DNA of 64,000 nt from Imhoffiella purpurea (GTDB taxonomy: Bacteria; Pseudomonadota; Gammaproteobacteria; Chromatiales; Chromatiaceae). Below, piece by piece: positions 1 through 8,148 of the stretch; position 1 is the first letter of the stretch; each line of letters starts with the position of its first letter. The notes under the pieces are model-generated. The model made no database searches, was not told where the DNA came from, and saw only the letters and a list, made by a program, of their open reading frames with translations. Position numbers and translations under genes: made by a program. The stretch lies in NCBI RefSeq assembly GCF_000585215.1, contig NZ_AONC01000035.1:1-64000 (forward strand), in the 5' to 3' direction.

Positions 1-5
1 CTTTC

Positions 6-455
6 ATGAAGCAGAAAGACATCGCCGCACTACTCGACGAGCCGGCCTGCGTTCATAACGCGAAGGGCAAGACCGGCTGCGCCAAGCCCAAGCCGGGCAC
101 CACGGCGGGCGGCGAGCTGCGACCGGATCAAGATCGGCGACCTCAAGGACCTGGAACTGGCCGCGCGCGAGCACAAGGCCGAGGTCCTGATCACCAATTC
201 GCACGGCGTGCACACCGCCGAACGGCTGGGTATCCCGCTGTTGCGCGCCGGCTTCCCCCAGTACGACCGGCTCGGCGGCTATACCCGCACCTGGATCGGC
301 TACCAGGGAACGCGCGCGACGGAACGCGCGCGACCCTCTTCGACCTGGCCAACATCCTGCTGAGCCTGGAGAAGGGCGAGATCCATCCCTATCGCTCGAG
401 GCTCGAGCAATGGCCGGAGAACGAGCGCCATGCCGAGATGAAGCACGCCGCATAG
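6..455 (+). pseudogene. nifE'-'nifN: nifE-nifN fusion remnant (deletion scar)
   Basis: NifE and NifN form the scaffold on which the nitrogenase FeMo-cofactor is assembled. The first 36 codons (6 to about 113) give a typical NifE N-terminus ([15 protein letters not shown], then [10 protein letters not shown]). The reading then jumps, in another frame, into a typical NifN C-terminus: [34 protein letters not shown]. About 850 codons expected between these points are missing. A second lesion follows: the 14-mer ggaacgcgcgcgac is present twice in tandem (about 307-334), which shifts the frame back so that the last 30 or so codons are again in the frame of the first ATG. No functional NifE or NifN can come from this locus. 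It lies directly before nifX, where nifN normally sits. An assembly error at the deletion point cannot be excluded. Confidence 0.8.
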
Positions 456-530
456 GATGGGTCGAGCGCATCCGGGCCCAGCGGCCCGATGCGCCGGCAC
501 CACGCCCACCGGCACTGGAGCCATACACCA

Positions 531-1010
531 ATGGAACGACGACTGAGAATTCTGAGCTGCTGCAGCGAGGCCAACCCCATGGGCACGATGGTCAAGGTCG
601 CCTTCGCGACCTCCGACATGAAGCACGTCGACCAGCATTTCGGTGCGGCCGAGGCATTCGCCATCTATTCACTGGACGAACAGGACGCCAACCTCGTCGA
701 GGTGGTGCAGTTCGGACAGCTGGATATGGACGGCAACGAGGACAAGCTGTCCGCCAAGATCGAGGCGCTCGACGGCTGTATCGCCGTCTATTGCCAGGCG
801 ATCGGCGCATCGGCTGTCAACCAGCTCCGCCCCAAGGGCATCCAGCCGGTGAAGGTCACGCCCTGCACCCCCGTGAGCCAGGCCATCGCCGCCCTCCAGA
901 CCGAGATGCGCGACGGCCCCAGCGTCTGGCTGGCGCGCGCCATCGAGAAACGGAATCCCGACCGCGCCAGCCGTTTCGAAGCCATGGAGGCGGAGGGCTG
1001 GAGCGAATGA
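531..1010 (+). CDS. nifX: nitrogen fixation protein NifX
   Basis: 159-residue NifX, a small cytoplasmic protein that binds FeMo-co precursor (NifB-co/VK-cluster) during nitrogenase cofactor assembly. The core is clear: VKVAFATSD, then VDQHFGAAEAF, DGNEDKLSAKIEALDGC and AVYCQAIGASAVNQL, all typical of the NifX/NifB-C family. The ATG at 531 follows a GGAG-like site; an in-frame start at 489 is possible but would add a non-conserved extension. The gene overlaps the next one by the 4 bases ATGA, so the two are probably translationally coupled. It survives intact although its usual partners nifE and nifN just upstream are reduced to a scar. Confidence 0.93.
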   Translation: MERRLRILSCCSEANPMGTMVKVAFATSDMKHVDQHFGAAEAFAIYSLDEQDANLVEVVQFGQLDMDGNEDKLSAKIEALDGCIAVYCQAIGASAVNQLRPKGIQPVKVTPCTPVSQAIAALQTEMRDGPSVWLARAIEKRNPDRASRFEAMEAEGWSE

Positions 1011-1510
1011 TCGAGGAAAGCGCCACCGTCGTCGCGGTGGGAGAGGGTTTCGCCTGGGTCGAGACCCAGCGCCGTTCGTCCTGCTCGACCTGCGGCAAGG
1101 CGGCGAGCTGCGGCACCTCGATCCTGTCCTGGCTGTTCCCCCCCACCCGCAACCGTCTCAAGATCCAGGACCCGATCGGCCTGCGGACCGGCGAGCGGAT
1201 CGTCATCGGCATCACGGACGCCACGCTCAACAGCGCCGCGCTCCTGGCCTACATGCTGCCCCTGCTCGCCCTGATCGGCGCCTCCGGGCTGGCGACGGCC
1301 CTGGAGACCGGCGAAGGGGTGGCCGCGCTCGCCGGACTGGGCGGACTTGCACTCGGCCTCTGGCTGGCTCGGCTGCTCACTGGCGGCGCCACTGGGCAGG
1401 CGCGTTTCCGGCCTTCGCTGATCCGGCGCGAGGCCCCGGAGCACCAGTTCGCGCTCGCAGACCTGGCCCTGGACGACAGCTTGCAGAGTCACAAGCGATT
1501 CACCGCTTGA
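1007..1510 (+). CDS. RseC/MucC-family SoxR-reducing-type membrane protein
   Basis: 167 residues. The N-terminal part has a cysteine motif CSTCG (C26, C29) with a further C35, followed by a short beta-rich segment with GLRTGERIVIGI. Two hydrophobic helices follow (about residues 75-95 and 100-120, LLAYMLPLLALIGASGLA and LAGLGGLALGLWLA). This is the layout of RseC/MucC proteins, which in other bacteria act with the Rnf complex in reducing SoxR. In nif clusters a related protein is often found near rnf genes, so a role in supplying electrons to nitrogenase is a reasonable inference. The start overlaps nifX by ATGA. The C-terminal 45 residues are hydrophilic and poorly conserved. Confidence 0.8.
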   Translation: MIEESATVVAVGEGFAWVETQRRSSCSTCGKAASCGTSILSWLFPPTRNRLKIQDPIGLRTGERIVIGITDATLNSAALLAYMLPLLALIGASGLATALETGEGVAALAGLGGLALGLWLARLLTGGATGQARFRPSLIRREAPEHQFALADLALDDSLQSHKRFTA

Positions 1511-1552
1511 CCACCTAGGACACGGCTTCAACATCCATTCGAGGCATCCATC

Positions 1553-2026
1553 ATGACCGAGACCGCCGCGGCGACCGCCGAAAACGAAGGACTCCTGCAG
1601 TCCGCATTCGTCGTCGAAATGGTGCGCCAGATGCGCGCCATCGACCCCTATGGACACTACGACTCCATGTCCACCACGGAGATCCTGGAGCCCTTCATCC
1701 TGACCAAGGAGAAGAAGCGGGAGATCCCCATCATCGGCGATCCGGACGAGCTGGTGGTCGCGCGGGTCAAGGTCTTCTTCAACGCCATCTCGGCCATGAT
1801 CGAGTCCGAGTGCGGCCTCATGGCCGTGCCCCTGGTCAACCTCACCCACGAGGGCTTCGGCCGAGCGCTCATCACCGTGGGCAAGCTGGTGGTCATGGAC
1901 CGCACCCTGCGCGACGTTCATCGCTTCGGCTTCCCCAGCCTGTCCAAGATGAAGGACGAGGGCGACAAGATCCTGTCCATCGCGCTCGGACTCATCGGAG
2001 AGCACTCCAAGGTCGCGGGACTCTGA
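1553..2026 (+). CDS. NifX-associated nitrogen fixation protein (DUF269)
   Basis: 157-residue soluble protein of the DUF269 family, found almost only next to nifX in diazotrophs; its biochemical role is not settled. Recognisable elements are FVVEMVRQMRAIDPYGHYD, EILEPFILTKEKKREIPIIGDPD, the conserved LTHEGFGRALI and the C-terminal RDVHRFGFPSL. The length is normal for the family. It starts 43 bases after the RseC-like gene. Position between nifX and the CCE_0567-type gene matches the order seen in many proteobacterial nif clusters, which supports the call. Confidence 0.92.
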   Translation: MTETAAATAENEGLLQSAFVVEMVRQMRAIDPYGHYDSMSTTEILEPFILTKEKKREIPIIGDPDELVVARVKVFFNAISAMIESECGLMAVPLVNLTHEGFGRALITVGKLVVMDRTLRDVHRFGFPSLSKMKDEGDKILSIALGLIGEHSKVAGL

Positions 2027-2121
2027 CCCGGTCGATATCACCAGGACAGGTCCGATCCGGTCGCCCCGCGCGGCCGGACCGGGGCGTCACCGACTCCACA
2101 TTCGCTCAGGGAACGCCAACC

Positions 2122-2340
2122 ATGACCCCAGAAGAGCTCAAGGCCCTCGAAAAATCCGTCAAGAAGGCCAAGCGCATCGCCTCGGAGAAGGCCAGCGAGC
2201 TGCACGACCTGGTCGAGGACCGCTTGCCGGGCGCCTATGAGGAGATCCCGGCCATCGCCCAGGCGACCTACGACGCCTGCAAGGCATGGGCCGATGCCAA
2301 CGCGCAGCTCGCCGCCGCTTCGGCGGCGGCATCCAACTAA
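2122..2340 (+). CDS. CCE_0567-type small nif-cluster protein
   Basis: 72 residues, almost entirely alpha-helical: EELKALEKSVKKAKRIASEKASELHDLVEDRLP, then a second helix rich in alanine. This matches the CCE_0567/DUF683 family, small helical-hairpin proteins encoded between the DUF269 gene and fdxB in nif clusters. A metal-binding role has been suggested for the family. The ATG at 2122 follows TCAGGGAACG. The frame stays open upstream to 1810, but that stretch lies inside the DUF269 gene and is not conserved protein. Its place in the cluster makes the call firm despite the small size. Confidence 0.85.
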   Translation: MTPEELKALEKSVKKAKRIASEKASELHDLVEDRLPGAYEEIPAIAQATYDACKAWADANAQLAAASAAASN

Positions 2341-2397
2341 CCCTTTCGATCATCATCACGCAAGGCGGCACATGCGGTGTCGCACTCGGAGAGAATC

Positions 2398-2709
2398 ATG
2401 TCCGTCATCACAGGTCTTACCCGCGGAGGCGTCGAATGGACGCCGTCCTTCGTCATCGCCCTCAACCAGAGCAAGTGCATCGGCTGCGGCCGCTGCTACA
2501 AGGTCTGCCCGCGCGACGTCTTCGAGCTGATCGATCGCGACGATCTCGACGACGACGATTTCGAGGACATGGACGACGATTTCGATGACGAGGCGCCCGG
2601 CATGGTCATGAACCTGAAGGACACGCTCGACTGCATCGGCTGCGAGTCCTGTTCGCGCGTCTGTCCCAAGGGCTGTCTGACCCACGAGCCCCAGACCGTC
2701 GCCGCCTGA
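2398..2709 (+). CDS. fdxB: nif-specific ferredoxin III
   Basis: 103-residue 2[4Fe-4S] ferredoxin of the FdxB type, thought to donate electrons for nitrogenase or FeMo-co synthesis. Both cluster motifs are complete: C27xxC30xxC33xxxC37 and C79xxC82xxC85xxxC89. Between them is a very acidic insert (about residues 44-66, mostly Asp) that is usual in FdxB. The ATG at 2398 with GGAGAG just before it is preferred; an upstream in-frame GTG at 2377 has no better site. It is the last recognisable gene of the nif run, and a hairpin follows. Confidence 0.93.
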   Translation: MSVITGLTRGGVEWTPSFVIALNQSKCIGCGRCYKVCPRDVFELIDRDDLDDDDFEDMDDDFDDEAPGMVMNLKDTLDCIGCESCSRVCPKGCLTHEPQTVAA

Positions 2710-2724
2710 TCCGCCCCGGCATGC

Positions 2725-2746
2725 GCCCGAGCATCCTCGCTCGGGC
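2725..2746 (+). terminator. hairpin after fdxB
   Basis: Perfect 8-bp stem GCCCGAGC / GCTCGGGC with a 6-base loop, 15 bases after the fdxB stop. There is no run of T after it, so it may be a weak or Rho-assisted terminator, or only an mRNA 3'-end stabiliser. Confidence 0.45.
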
Positions 2747-2879
2747 CAGCGTGACGATGCCGCCATTGCCCTCCGCTGAAAGCTGACGACTGGAGGCTGG
2801 CGGCCAATAACATTGACCCGCACGCCCCCGGCTGCTAGAAACGGCGCCGTTCCCATCCCAGCCATGGTCGACGGACTTC

Positions 2880-4391
2880 ATGCCTTCCCCATCTCAGCCT
2901 CTCGACCATCATCCCTGGCCAGCCCCGGTCGCGTTGGTGAGCGGCGCCATCGCGGTGCTGGGATTCGCGCCCTTCTCCTGGTTCCCCGTCGCGATCCTCG
3001 GCATCGCCCTGCTCTACGAAACCTTGGCGGGCACCTCGCCCCGACAGGGCTTCTGGCGCGGCTGGCTGTTCGGCGTGGGGCTCCTCGGCTTCGGGGTCTT
3101 CTGGATCCGCATCAGCCTCAACGAATTCGGCAACATGGACGCCTGGGTCGCGCACCTGCTCACGGCCCTCTTCATCGGTCTCATGGCCCTCTATTACGGG
3201 CTGGCGGGCTGGCTGATCGCGCGACTGGACACAGGACGCAGCTGGGCCGGCCCCGTGCTGACACTGCCCTCCGTCTATCTTCTGACCGAATGGCTCCGGG
3301 GCTGGCTCTTCACCGGATTCCCCTGGCTGAACCTCGGCTATACCCAGATCGACGGACCGCTCGCGGGCTATGCGCCCCTGGCCGGCGTCTATGGGGTCAC
3401 CCTGGTCGCCGCCCTGTCGGGCGGTCTTCTCTGGACGCTGATCCGCCGGACCGGCCGAGAACGCGCCCTGGCGGGCATGGCGCTCGCCGCCATCTGGTCG
3501 GGCGGAGCGGCGCTCCAGCAGGTGGAATGGACCCGCCCGGCCGGGCCTCCGCTCGAGGCCAGCGTCCTGCAGGCCAACATCCCTCAGTCCATCAAATGGA
3601 CGCCAGAGGGCGCCCTCATGATCGCCCGGACCTACCTGGAACTCACCCGCGATCATCTGAAATCGGACCTCATCGTCTGGCCAGAGACCGCCCTGCCCGA
3701 TTTCCTGCACCAGGTCCGCGAGCCGCTCATCGAGCCGCTGGCCGAGCGCGCCCGCGCCGAGGGTGCCGAGATCGTGCTCGGCATCCCCGTCCTCGACGCC
3801 GAGCGGTCGCGCTATTACAACGGGCTCCTCAGCATCGGCAGCCACGAGGACCTCTATGCCAAGCGCCACCTGGTCCCATTCGGCGAATTCATGCCGCTCA
3901 AGGAATGGCTCGGTCCCCTGGTCGAGCTGTTCGAGGTTCCCATGTCCGACTTCAGCCCGGGCGAGGCGAAACGGCCGCTGCTCCGGGTCGGCGATCATCT
4001 GGTCGGGGCCTCCATCTGCTACGAGGACGCCTTCCCCGCCGAGATCGTCCAGGCCATGCCCGAGGCCGAGTATCTGATCAACGTCAGCAACGATGCCTGG
4101 TTCGGCGATTCGCTCGCGCCCCATCAGCATCTGGAGATCGCGCGCATGCGCGCCCTGGAGAACGGACGCGATCTGGTGCGCGCCACCAACACGGGTGTAT
4201 CGGCCATCATCGATCACCACGGCCGGCTGGTCGCGACCCTGCCCTCCTTCATCCGCGGCGGGGCCAGCGCCGAGATCCAGCCGCGTCAGGGCGCGACGCC
4301 CTTCGCCCGCATGCACGACCTGGCCGCGATCGCCCTCGCCCTGGGCATGCTCGGCCTGACACTGGCGATTCGACGCCGCCAGCCGCTCTGA
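2880..4391 (+). CDS. lnt: apolipoprotein N-acyltransferase
   Basis: 503-residue inner-membrane enzyme that adds the third acyl chain to the N-terminal cysteine of lipoproteins. Several hydrophobic helices fill residues 15-210, and a nitrilase-like periplasmic domain spans about 225-470. The catalytic triad is visible: E269 in WPETALPDF, K328 in YAKRHLVPFGEF and C380 in GASICYEDAFP. A last helix (about 478-496) ends before the basic tail RRRQPL. The ATG at 2880 begins a run with the typical PxSWFP region. In many gammaproteobacteria lnt follows a CorC-type gene; here it follows the nif cluster instead. Confidence 0.95.
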   Translation: MPSPSQPLDHHPWPAPVALVSGAIAVLGFAPFSWFPVAILGIALLYETLAGTSPRQGFWRGWLFGVGLLGFGVFWIRISLNEFGNMDAWVAHLLTALFIGLMALYYGLAGWLIARLDTGRSWAGPVLTLPSVYLLTEWLRGWLFTGFPWLNLGYTQIDGPLAGYAPLAGVYGVTLVAALSGGLLWTLIRRTGRERALAGMALAAIWSGGAALQQVEWTRPAGPPLEASVLQANIPQSIKWTPEGALMIARTYLELTRDHLKSDLIVWPETALPDFLHQVREPLIEPLAERARAEGAEIVLGIPVLDAERSRYYNGLLSIGSHEDLYAKRHLVPFGEFMPLKEWLGPLVELFEVPMSDFSPGEAKRPLLRVGDHLVGASICYEDAFPAEIVQAMPEAEYLINVSNDAWFGDSLAPHQHLEIARMRALENGRDLVRATNTGVSAIIDHHGRLVATLPSFIRGGASAEIQPRQGATPFARMHDLAAIALALGMLGLTLAIRRRQPL

Positions 4392-4495
4392 TCACGCCGA
4401 ATCGCCCCGGCCGAGCCGATATGCAACGCAGGTTGTCGCATTCGAGGCGCTGGCGGTTATCATTGAGGCTTCATTCGCCGGTGTAGGATCTTCTC

Positions 4496-5011
4496 GTGCA
4501 GGCCCTGATCATATTCTTCGTCGAGCTCTGCCTGCTGCGTCGCCCCCCGCAGCATCTACCCGCATCCGAGGTCCTACTCGGCATCGTCCTCGTGACCGAT
4601 CTCTTCACCGGCATGCTGGTGGGCATGACCGCCAGCCTCAGCTGGCTGGAGAGCTTCCTGCAAAGCCTGGTCGAGATCCTGCTGATGATGAGCGCGCTCT
4701 ATCTGGCACTCAGGCAGCTTCGGCTCGCTACGCGCTTCGTTCAATCGGCCACCGCGCTACTGGGCAGCGGCACCCTGCTCGGACTGCTCGCGCTGCTTCC
4801 GCTCAGCCTCGACCCCACCGGCAGCGACGAGACCGATCTGGCGGCGCTCGGCGCCTTCCTGCTGCTCTCGCTCGTCATCTGGGGCATCCTGGTCACCGGG
4901 CACATCCTGCGCCACAGCTTCAGCATCACCCTAGGCCAGGGCGCGGCCATCGCCATCGCCTTCGAGATCTTCGCCGTCACCTTCGTGACCAGCCTCTTCG
5001 GCGGCGCCTGA
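4496..5011 (+). CDS. small polytopic membrane protein, function unknown
   Basis: 171 residues starting at a GTG, with TAGGAT just upstream. At least four or five hydrophobic helices are visible (about 3-15, 26-45, 55-70, 84-103, 115-138 and 145-168). No catalytic motif can be seen. The layout recalls small Yip1-like or DUF-type membrane proteins but the match is too vague to name. It sits between lnt and mpl on the same strand with gaps of 104 and 64 bases, so co-transcription with mpl is possible. Confidence 0.6.
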   Translation: MQALIIFFVELCLLRRPPQHLPASEVLLGIVLVTDLFTGMLVGMTASLSWLESFLQSLVEILLMMSALYLALRQLRLATRFVQSATALLGSGTLLGLLALLPLSLDPTGSDETDLAALGAFLLLSLVIWGILVTGHILRHSFSITLGQGAAIAIAFEIFAVTFVTSLFGGA

Positions 5012-5075
5012 GATCCGCGCCTCCCGGCTCACCCACCCCGAATTCGAACCCACTGGCTCCATCACAGGTCCAGAC

Positions 5076-6440
5076 ATGCATCTTCACATCCTTGGAATCT
5101 GCGGTACCTTCATGGGCGGTATCGCGCTGCTGGCGCGGGAACTGGGTCATCAGGTCACGGGCTCGGATGCCAACGTCTATCCGCCGATGAGCACCCAGCT
5201 GGAGGCGGCCGGCATCCGGCTCATGGAGGGCTACGACGCCTCCCATCTGGACCCGGCCCCGGACGTGGTGGTGGTCGGCAACGCCATGAAGCGCGGCATC
5301 CCGGCCGTGGAGGCCATGCTCGACCGCGATCTGCGCTACTGCTCGGGCCCCGAATGGCTGCATGAGAATCTGCTGCGCGACCGCTGGGTGCTGGGCGTCG
5401 CCGGGACCCACGGCAAGACCACGACCTCCAGCATGCTGGCCTGGGTGCTGGAGGATGCGGGGCTGCAGCCAGGCTTCCTGATCGGCGGTGTCCCGCTCGA
5501 TTTCGGCCTCTCCGCCCGGCTCGGATCCGCACCCTTCTTCGTGGTCGAGGCGGACGAGTACGACACCGCCTTCTTCGACAAGCGCTCCAAGTTCGTCCAT
5601 TACGGTCCCAGAACCCTGATCCTCAACAATCTGGAGTTCGACCACGCCGACATCTTCGACGACCTGTCGCAGATCCAGCGTCAGTTCCATCACCTGGTGC
5701 GCACGGTCCCTGGCAGCGGTCTCATCCTCCATCCGGGCCGCTCGGCCGCCCTGGATCAGGTGCTGGGCATGGGATGCTGGACGCCGCGCGAGTCCTTCGG
5801 TCCGGACGGTGACTGGAGCGCCGAGCTCCTCGAGGCCGACGGATCCGAGCTGCGGGTGCTGTTCAAGGACGAGGAGATCGGAACCCTCGCCTGGCAGCAG
5901 ACAGGTCTGCACAATGTCGAGAACGCACTCGCCGTCATCGCCGCCGCGCGACACGCGGGCGTCCCGCCCGAGACGGCGATCGAGGCGCTGGGACGCTTCA
6001 AGGGGGTCAAGCGGCGCATGGAGCTCCGCGGCGAGGTCAAGGGGATCCGCGTCTTCGACGACTTCGCCCACCACCCCACCGCCATCGCCACCACCCTCGA
6101 CGGCCTGCGCCGCCAGGTCGGCGACCGGCGCATCCTGGCCGTGCTCGAACCGCGCTCCAACACCATGCGGCTGGGCGTCCACAACCAGGAGCTCGCCGCC
6201 TCGCTCGCCAAGGCCGATCAGGTCTTTCTCTACGCCCCGTCGGACCTGGGCTGGGACGCCTCCGCCATCTTCGCCGGACAGGGCGAGCGCGTGGCCGTGC
6301 TGGACTCGATCGACGCCATGGTGACCCGGATCGCGGCCGAGAGCCGGCCCGGAGACCAAGTCCTGGTGATGAGCAACGGCGGATTCGGCGGCATCCACCA
6401 GCGTCTGCTGGATGCCCTGCAGGGTCCGGCGTCCGCCTGA
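5076..6440 (+). CDS. mpl: UDP-N-acetylmuramate:L-alanyl-gamma-D-glutamyl-meso-diaminopimelate ligase
   Basis: 454-residue Mur ligase that reattaches the recycled murein tripeptide to UDP-MurNAc in peptidoglycan recycling. The N-terminal segment MHLHILGICGTFMGGIALLA is diagnostic of Mpl as opposed to MurC. The ATP-binding loop is GTHGKTTT (residues 110-117). Further Mur-ligase landmarks are EADEYDTAFFDKRSKFVHY, NNLEFDHADIF, HNVENALAVIAAA and DDFAHHPTAI. The length is normal. It is followed 30 bases later by ubiX. Confidence 0.96.
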   Translation: MHLHILGICGTFMGGIALLARELGHQVTGSDANVYPPMSTQLEAAGIRLMEGYDASHLDPAPDVVVVGNAMKRGIPAVEAMLDRDLRYCSGPEWLHENLLRDRWVLGVAGTHGKTTTSSMLAWVLEDAGLQPGFLIGGVPLDFGLSARLGSAPFFVVEADEYDTAFFDKRSKFVHYGPRTLILNNLEFDHADIFDDLSQIQRQFHHLVRTVPGSGLILHPGRSAALDQVLGMGCWTPRESFGPDGDWSAELLEADGSELRVLFKDEEIGTLAWQQTGLHNVENALAVIAAARHAGVPPETAIEALGRFKGVKRRMELRGEVKGIRVFDDFAHHPTAIATTLDGLRRQVGDRRILAVLEPRSNTMRLGVHNQELAASLAKADQVFLYAPSDLGWDASAIFAGQGERVAVLDSIDAMVTRIAAESRPGDQVLVMSNGGFGGIHQRLLDALQGPASA

Positions 6441-6470
6441 GCGGCGCGACAGACCCGAGCAAGCCGATCG

Positions 6471-7088
6471 ATGACGGACCCGCTCCAGCCCAACAGAGTC
6501 ACGGTCGCCATCACGGGCGCCTCCGGTGCCAGGTACGGTCTGAGACTGGTCGAGTGTCTGGCGGCCGCCGGGATTCAGGTCGACCTGCTCATCTCACAGG
6601 CCGGGCAGGTCGTGCTGAAGATGGAGGCCGACCTCGAGGTCCCGTCGCGACCCGCCGAGGCGGAAGACTTCTTCCGCAAACATTTCGGTTCTCAGCCAGG
6701 ACGCATCCGGGTCTTCGGCCGCCAGGAGTGGACGGCCCCAGTGGCGAGCGGCAGCAACCCGCCCGACGCCATGGTCGTCTGCCCATGCACCTCGGGGACG
6801 CTGGGACGCATCGCCGCCGGTCTCTCCTCGTCACTGATCGAGCGCGCCGCCGACGTGGTCCTCAAGGAGCGCAGACCGCTGCTGCTGGTGGTGCGAGAGA
6901 CCCCATTCAGCAGCATCCATCTCGAGAACATGCTGCGTCTGACCCAGGCCGGCGCCGTCGTGATGCCGGCCAGTCCGGGGTTCTACCACAAGCCGACCAG
7001 CGTCGAGGCCATCGTCGACTTCATGGTGGCCCGCATTCTGGATCATCTGAGTGTGCGGCACGCGCTCATGCGGCGCTGGGGGGAATGA
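6471..7088 (+). CDS. ubiX: flavin prenyltransferase UbiX
   Basis: 205-residue UbiX, which joins dimethylallyl phosphate to FMN to make prenylated FMN, the cofactor of the UbiD decarboxylase in ubiquinone synthesis. Recognisable are the flavin-binding start VAITGASGARYGLRLVE, the central CPCTSGTLGRIAAGLSSSLIERAADVVLKERR, and the C-terminal ETPFSSIHLENMLRL with MPASPGFYHKP. The mpl-ubiX order is common in gammaproteobacteria. The gene is convergent with petA, with a hairpin between them. Confidence 0.95.
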   Translation: MTDPLQPNRVTVAITGASGARYGLRLVECLAAAGIQVDLLISQAGQVVLKMEADLEVPSRPAEAEDFFRKHFGSQPGRIRVFGRQEWTAPVASGSNPPDAMVVCPCTSGTLGRIAAGLSSSLIERAADVVLKERRPLLLVVRETPFSSIHLENMLRLTQAGAVVMPASPGFYHKPTSVEAIVDFMVARILDHLSVRHALMRRWGE

Positions 7089-7107
7089 GACGCCGCCAGG
7101 CGGCGTC
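7089..7107. terminator. hairpin between convergent ubiX and petA
   Basis: Perfect 7-bp stem GACGCCG / CGGCGTC with a 5-base loop in the 31-base gap between two convergent genes. No T run on either side, so its strength as a terminator is uncertain. Confidence 0.5.
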
Positions 7108-7119
7108 CGGGGGGCTGCA

Positions 7120-7713
7120 TCAGGCCGCTTCGCGGTCCTCGCCGATCAGGAGGGTGGTGTCATCCAGATAGACGTGCTTCGGGATGACCAGATTGGTCGG
7201 AGCCGGCACGTTCTTGAAGACGCGCGCGGCCAAATCGAAACGCGACCCGTGACAGGGACAGAAGAATCCTCCCTTCCAGTCCGACCCCAGATCGTCCGCG
7301 CCGAATTCGGGCCGATAGGTCGGCGAACAGCCCAGATGGGTGCAGATTCCGATCGCCACCAGATATTCCGGCTTGATCGATCGGGTCGGGTTCTGGCAAT
7401 AGCTCGGCTGCTGGGGCACCTCGGAGCCCGGATCCACCAGTTTGGGATCGTTGCTCGCCAGCGCCGCCAGCATCTCGGGCGTGCGGCGGACCACCCAGAC
7501 CGGTTTGCCGCGCCACTTGACGCGCAGCAGCGCGCCCGGCTCCAGCTTGCCGATGTCGGCCTCGACCGGGGCACCGGCGGCCTTGGCGCGTGCGCTCGGA
7601 TTCATGGAACCGATGAAGGGAACCAGGGCGAAACCGGCACCCACGGCACCGACCAGACTTGTCGCGGCGATCAGCACGCGCCGCCTTTCCTTGCTCTCAA
7701 CTTCTTCGTTCAT
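7120..7713 (-). CDS. petA: ubiquinol-cytochrome c reductase Rieske iron-sulfur subunit
   Basis: 197-residue Rieske protein of the cytochrome bc1 complex, which passes electrons from quinol to cytochrome c1. An N-terminal Tat-like signal anchor (KERRRVLIAATSLVGAVGAGFA) is followed by the Rieske fold with both [2Fe-2S] motifs: C124-T-H126-L-G-C129 and C152-P-C154-H155-G-S-R-F-D. The ATG at 7713 has AGGAG eight bases upstream; the open frame continues to 7827 without a good start. Unusually, no petB or petC follows: the next gene downstream is convergent ubiX, so this is an orphan Rieske gene. Confidence 0.93.
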   Translation of the reverse strand: MNEEVESKERRRVLIAATSLVGAVGAGFALVPFIGSMNPSARAKAAGAPVEADIGKLEPGALLRVKWRGKPVWVVRRTPEMLAALASNDPKLVDPGSEVPQQPSYCQNPTRSIKPEYLVAIGICTHLGCSPTYRPEFGADDLGSDWKGGFFCPCHGSRFDLAARVFKNVPAPTNLVIPKHVYLDDTTLLIGEDREAA

Positions 7714-8148
7714 GGATTCGCTCCTGACCGAAACAGACGCGCCAATCGAGCGGACGACTGTTGCGGCCGATTGGGTCATGGTTGGATCTACGAGATAAAT
7801 GCTCGATTGAGAAGCATTTTCCCCCATTAACCAACCAAATTACCCTGACATTTATCAATCGGGGGAGAGCAGGATTTCGATGAGGCGCCAAGGCGAAACA
7901 GGGGCTCGAATGAACAAAATCCCAACTGGACACACAAGCCCCATCCATCCATGACAAACCCGGCATCGACGATATATGAGGATGCGATCGGAGATTCGAT
8001 AGCACCATCCCGAGCGGGTGACCAAGACCTAGAAGGCTCTCGCGGTACAACCGAGCCAATCGTCCCAATCGACCAGTGTGACCACTGAAATCCCGTTTGG
8101 TTGCCGACCGGCATGCCCCGCAGATGGATGCCGGGATGGAAGACGCGA
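7714..8148. other. 435-base gene-free stretch upstream of petA
   Basis: No convincing gene on either strand. It must hold the petA promoter. A weak FNR-like sequence, CTGACatttATCAA (7845-7858, two mismatches to TTGATN4ATCAA), lies about 130 bases upstream of petA and might be a regulatory site. Short open frames here lack ribosome sites and recognisable protein features. Confidence 0.4.

Noticed and set aside
788-2041. 417-codon minus-strand frame across nifX and the DUF269 gene
   Set aside because: Shadow of well-supported nif genes.
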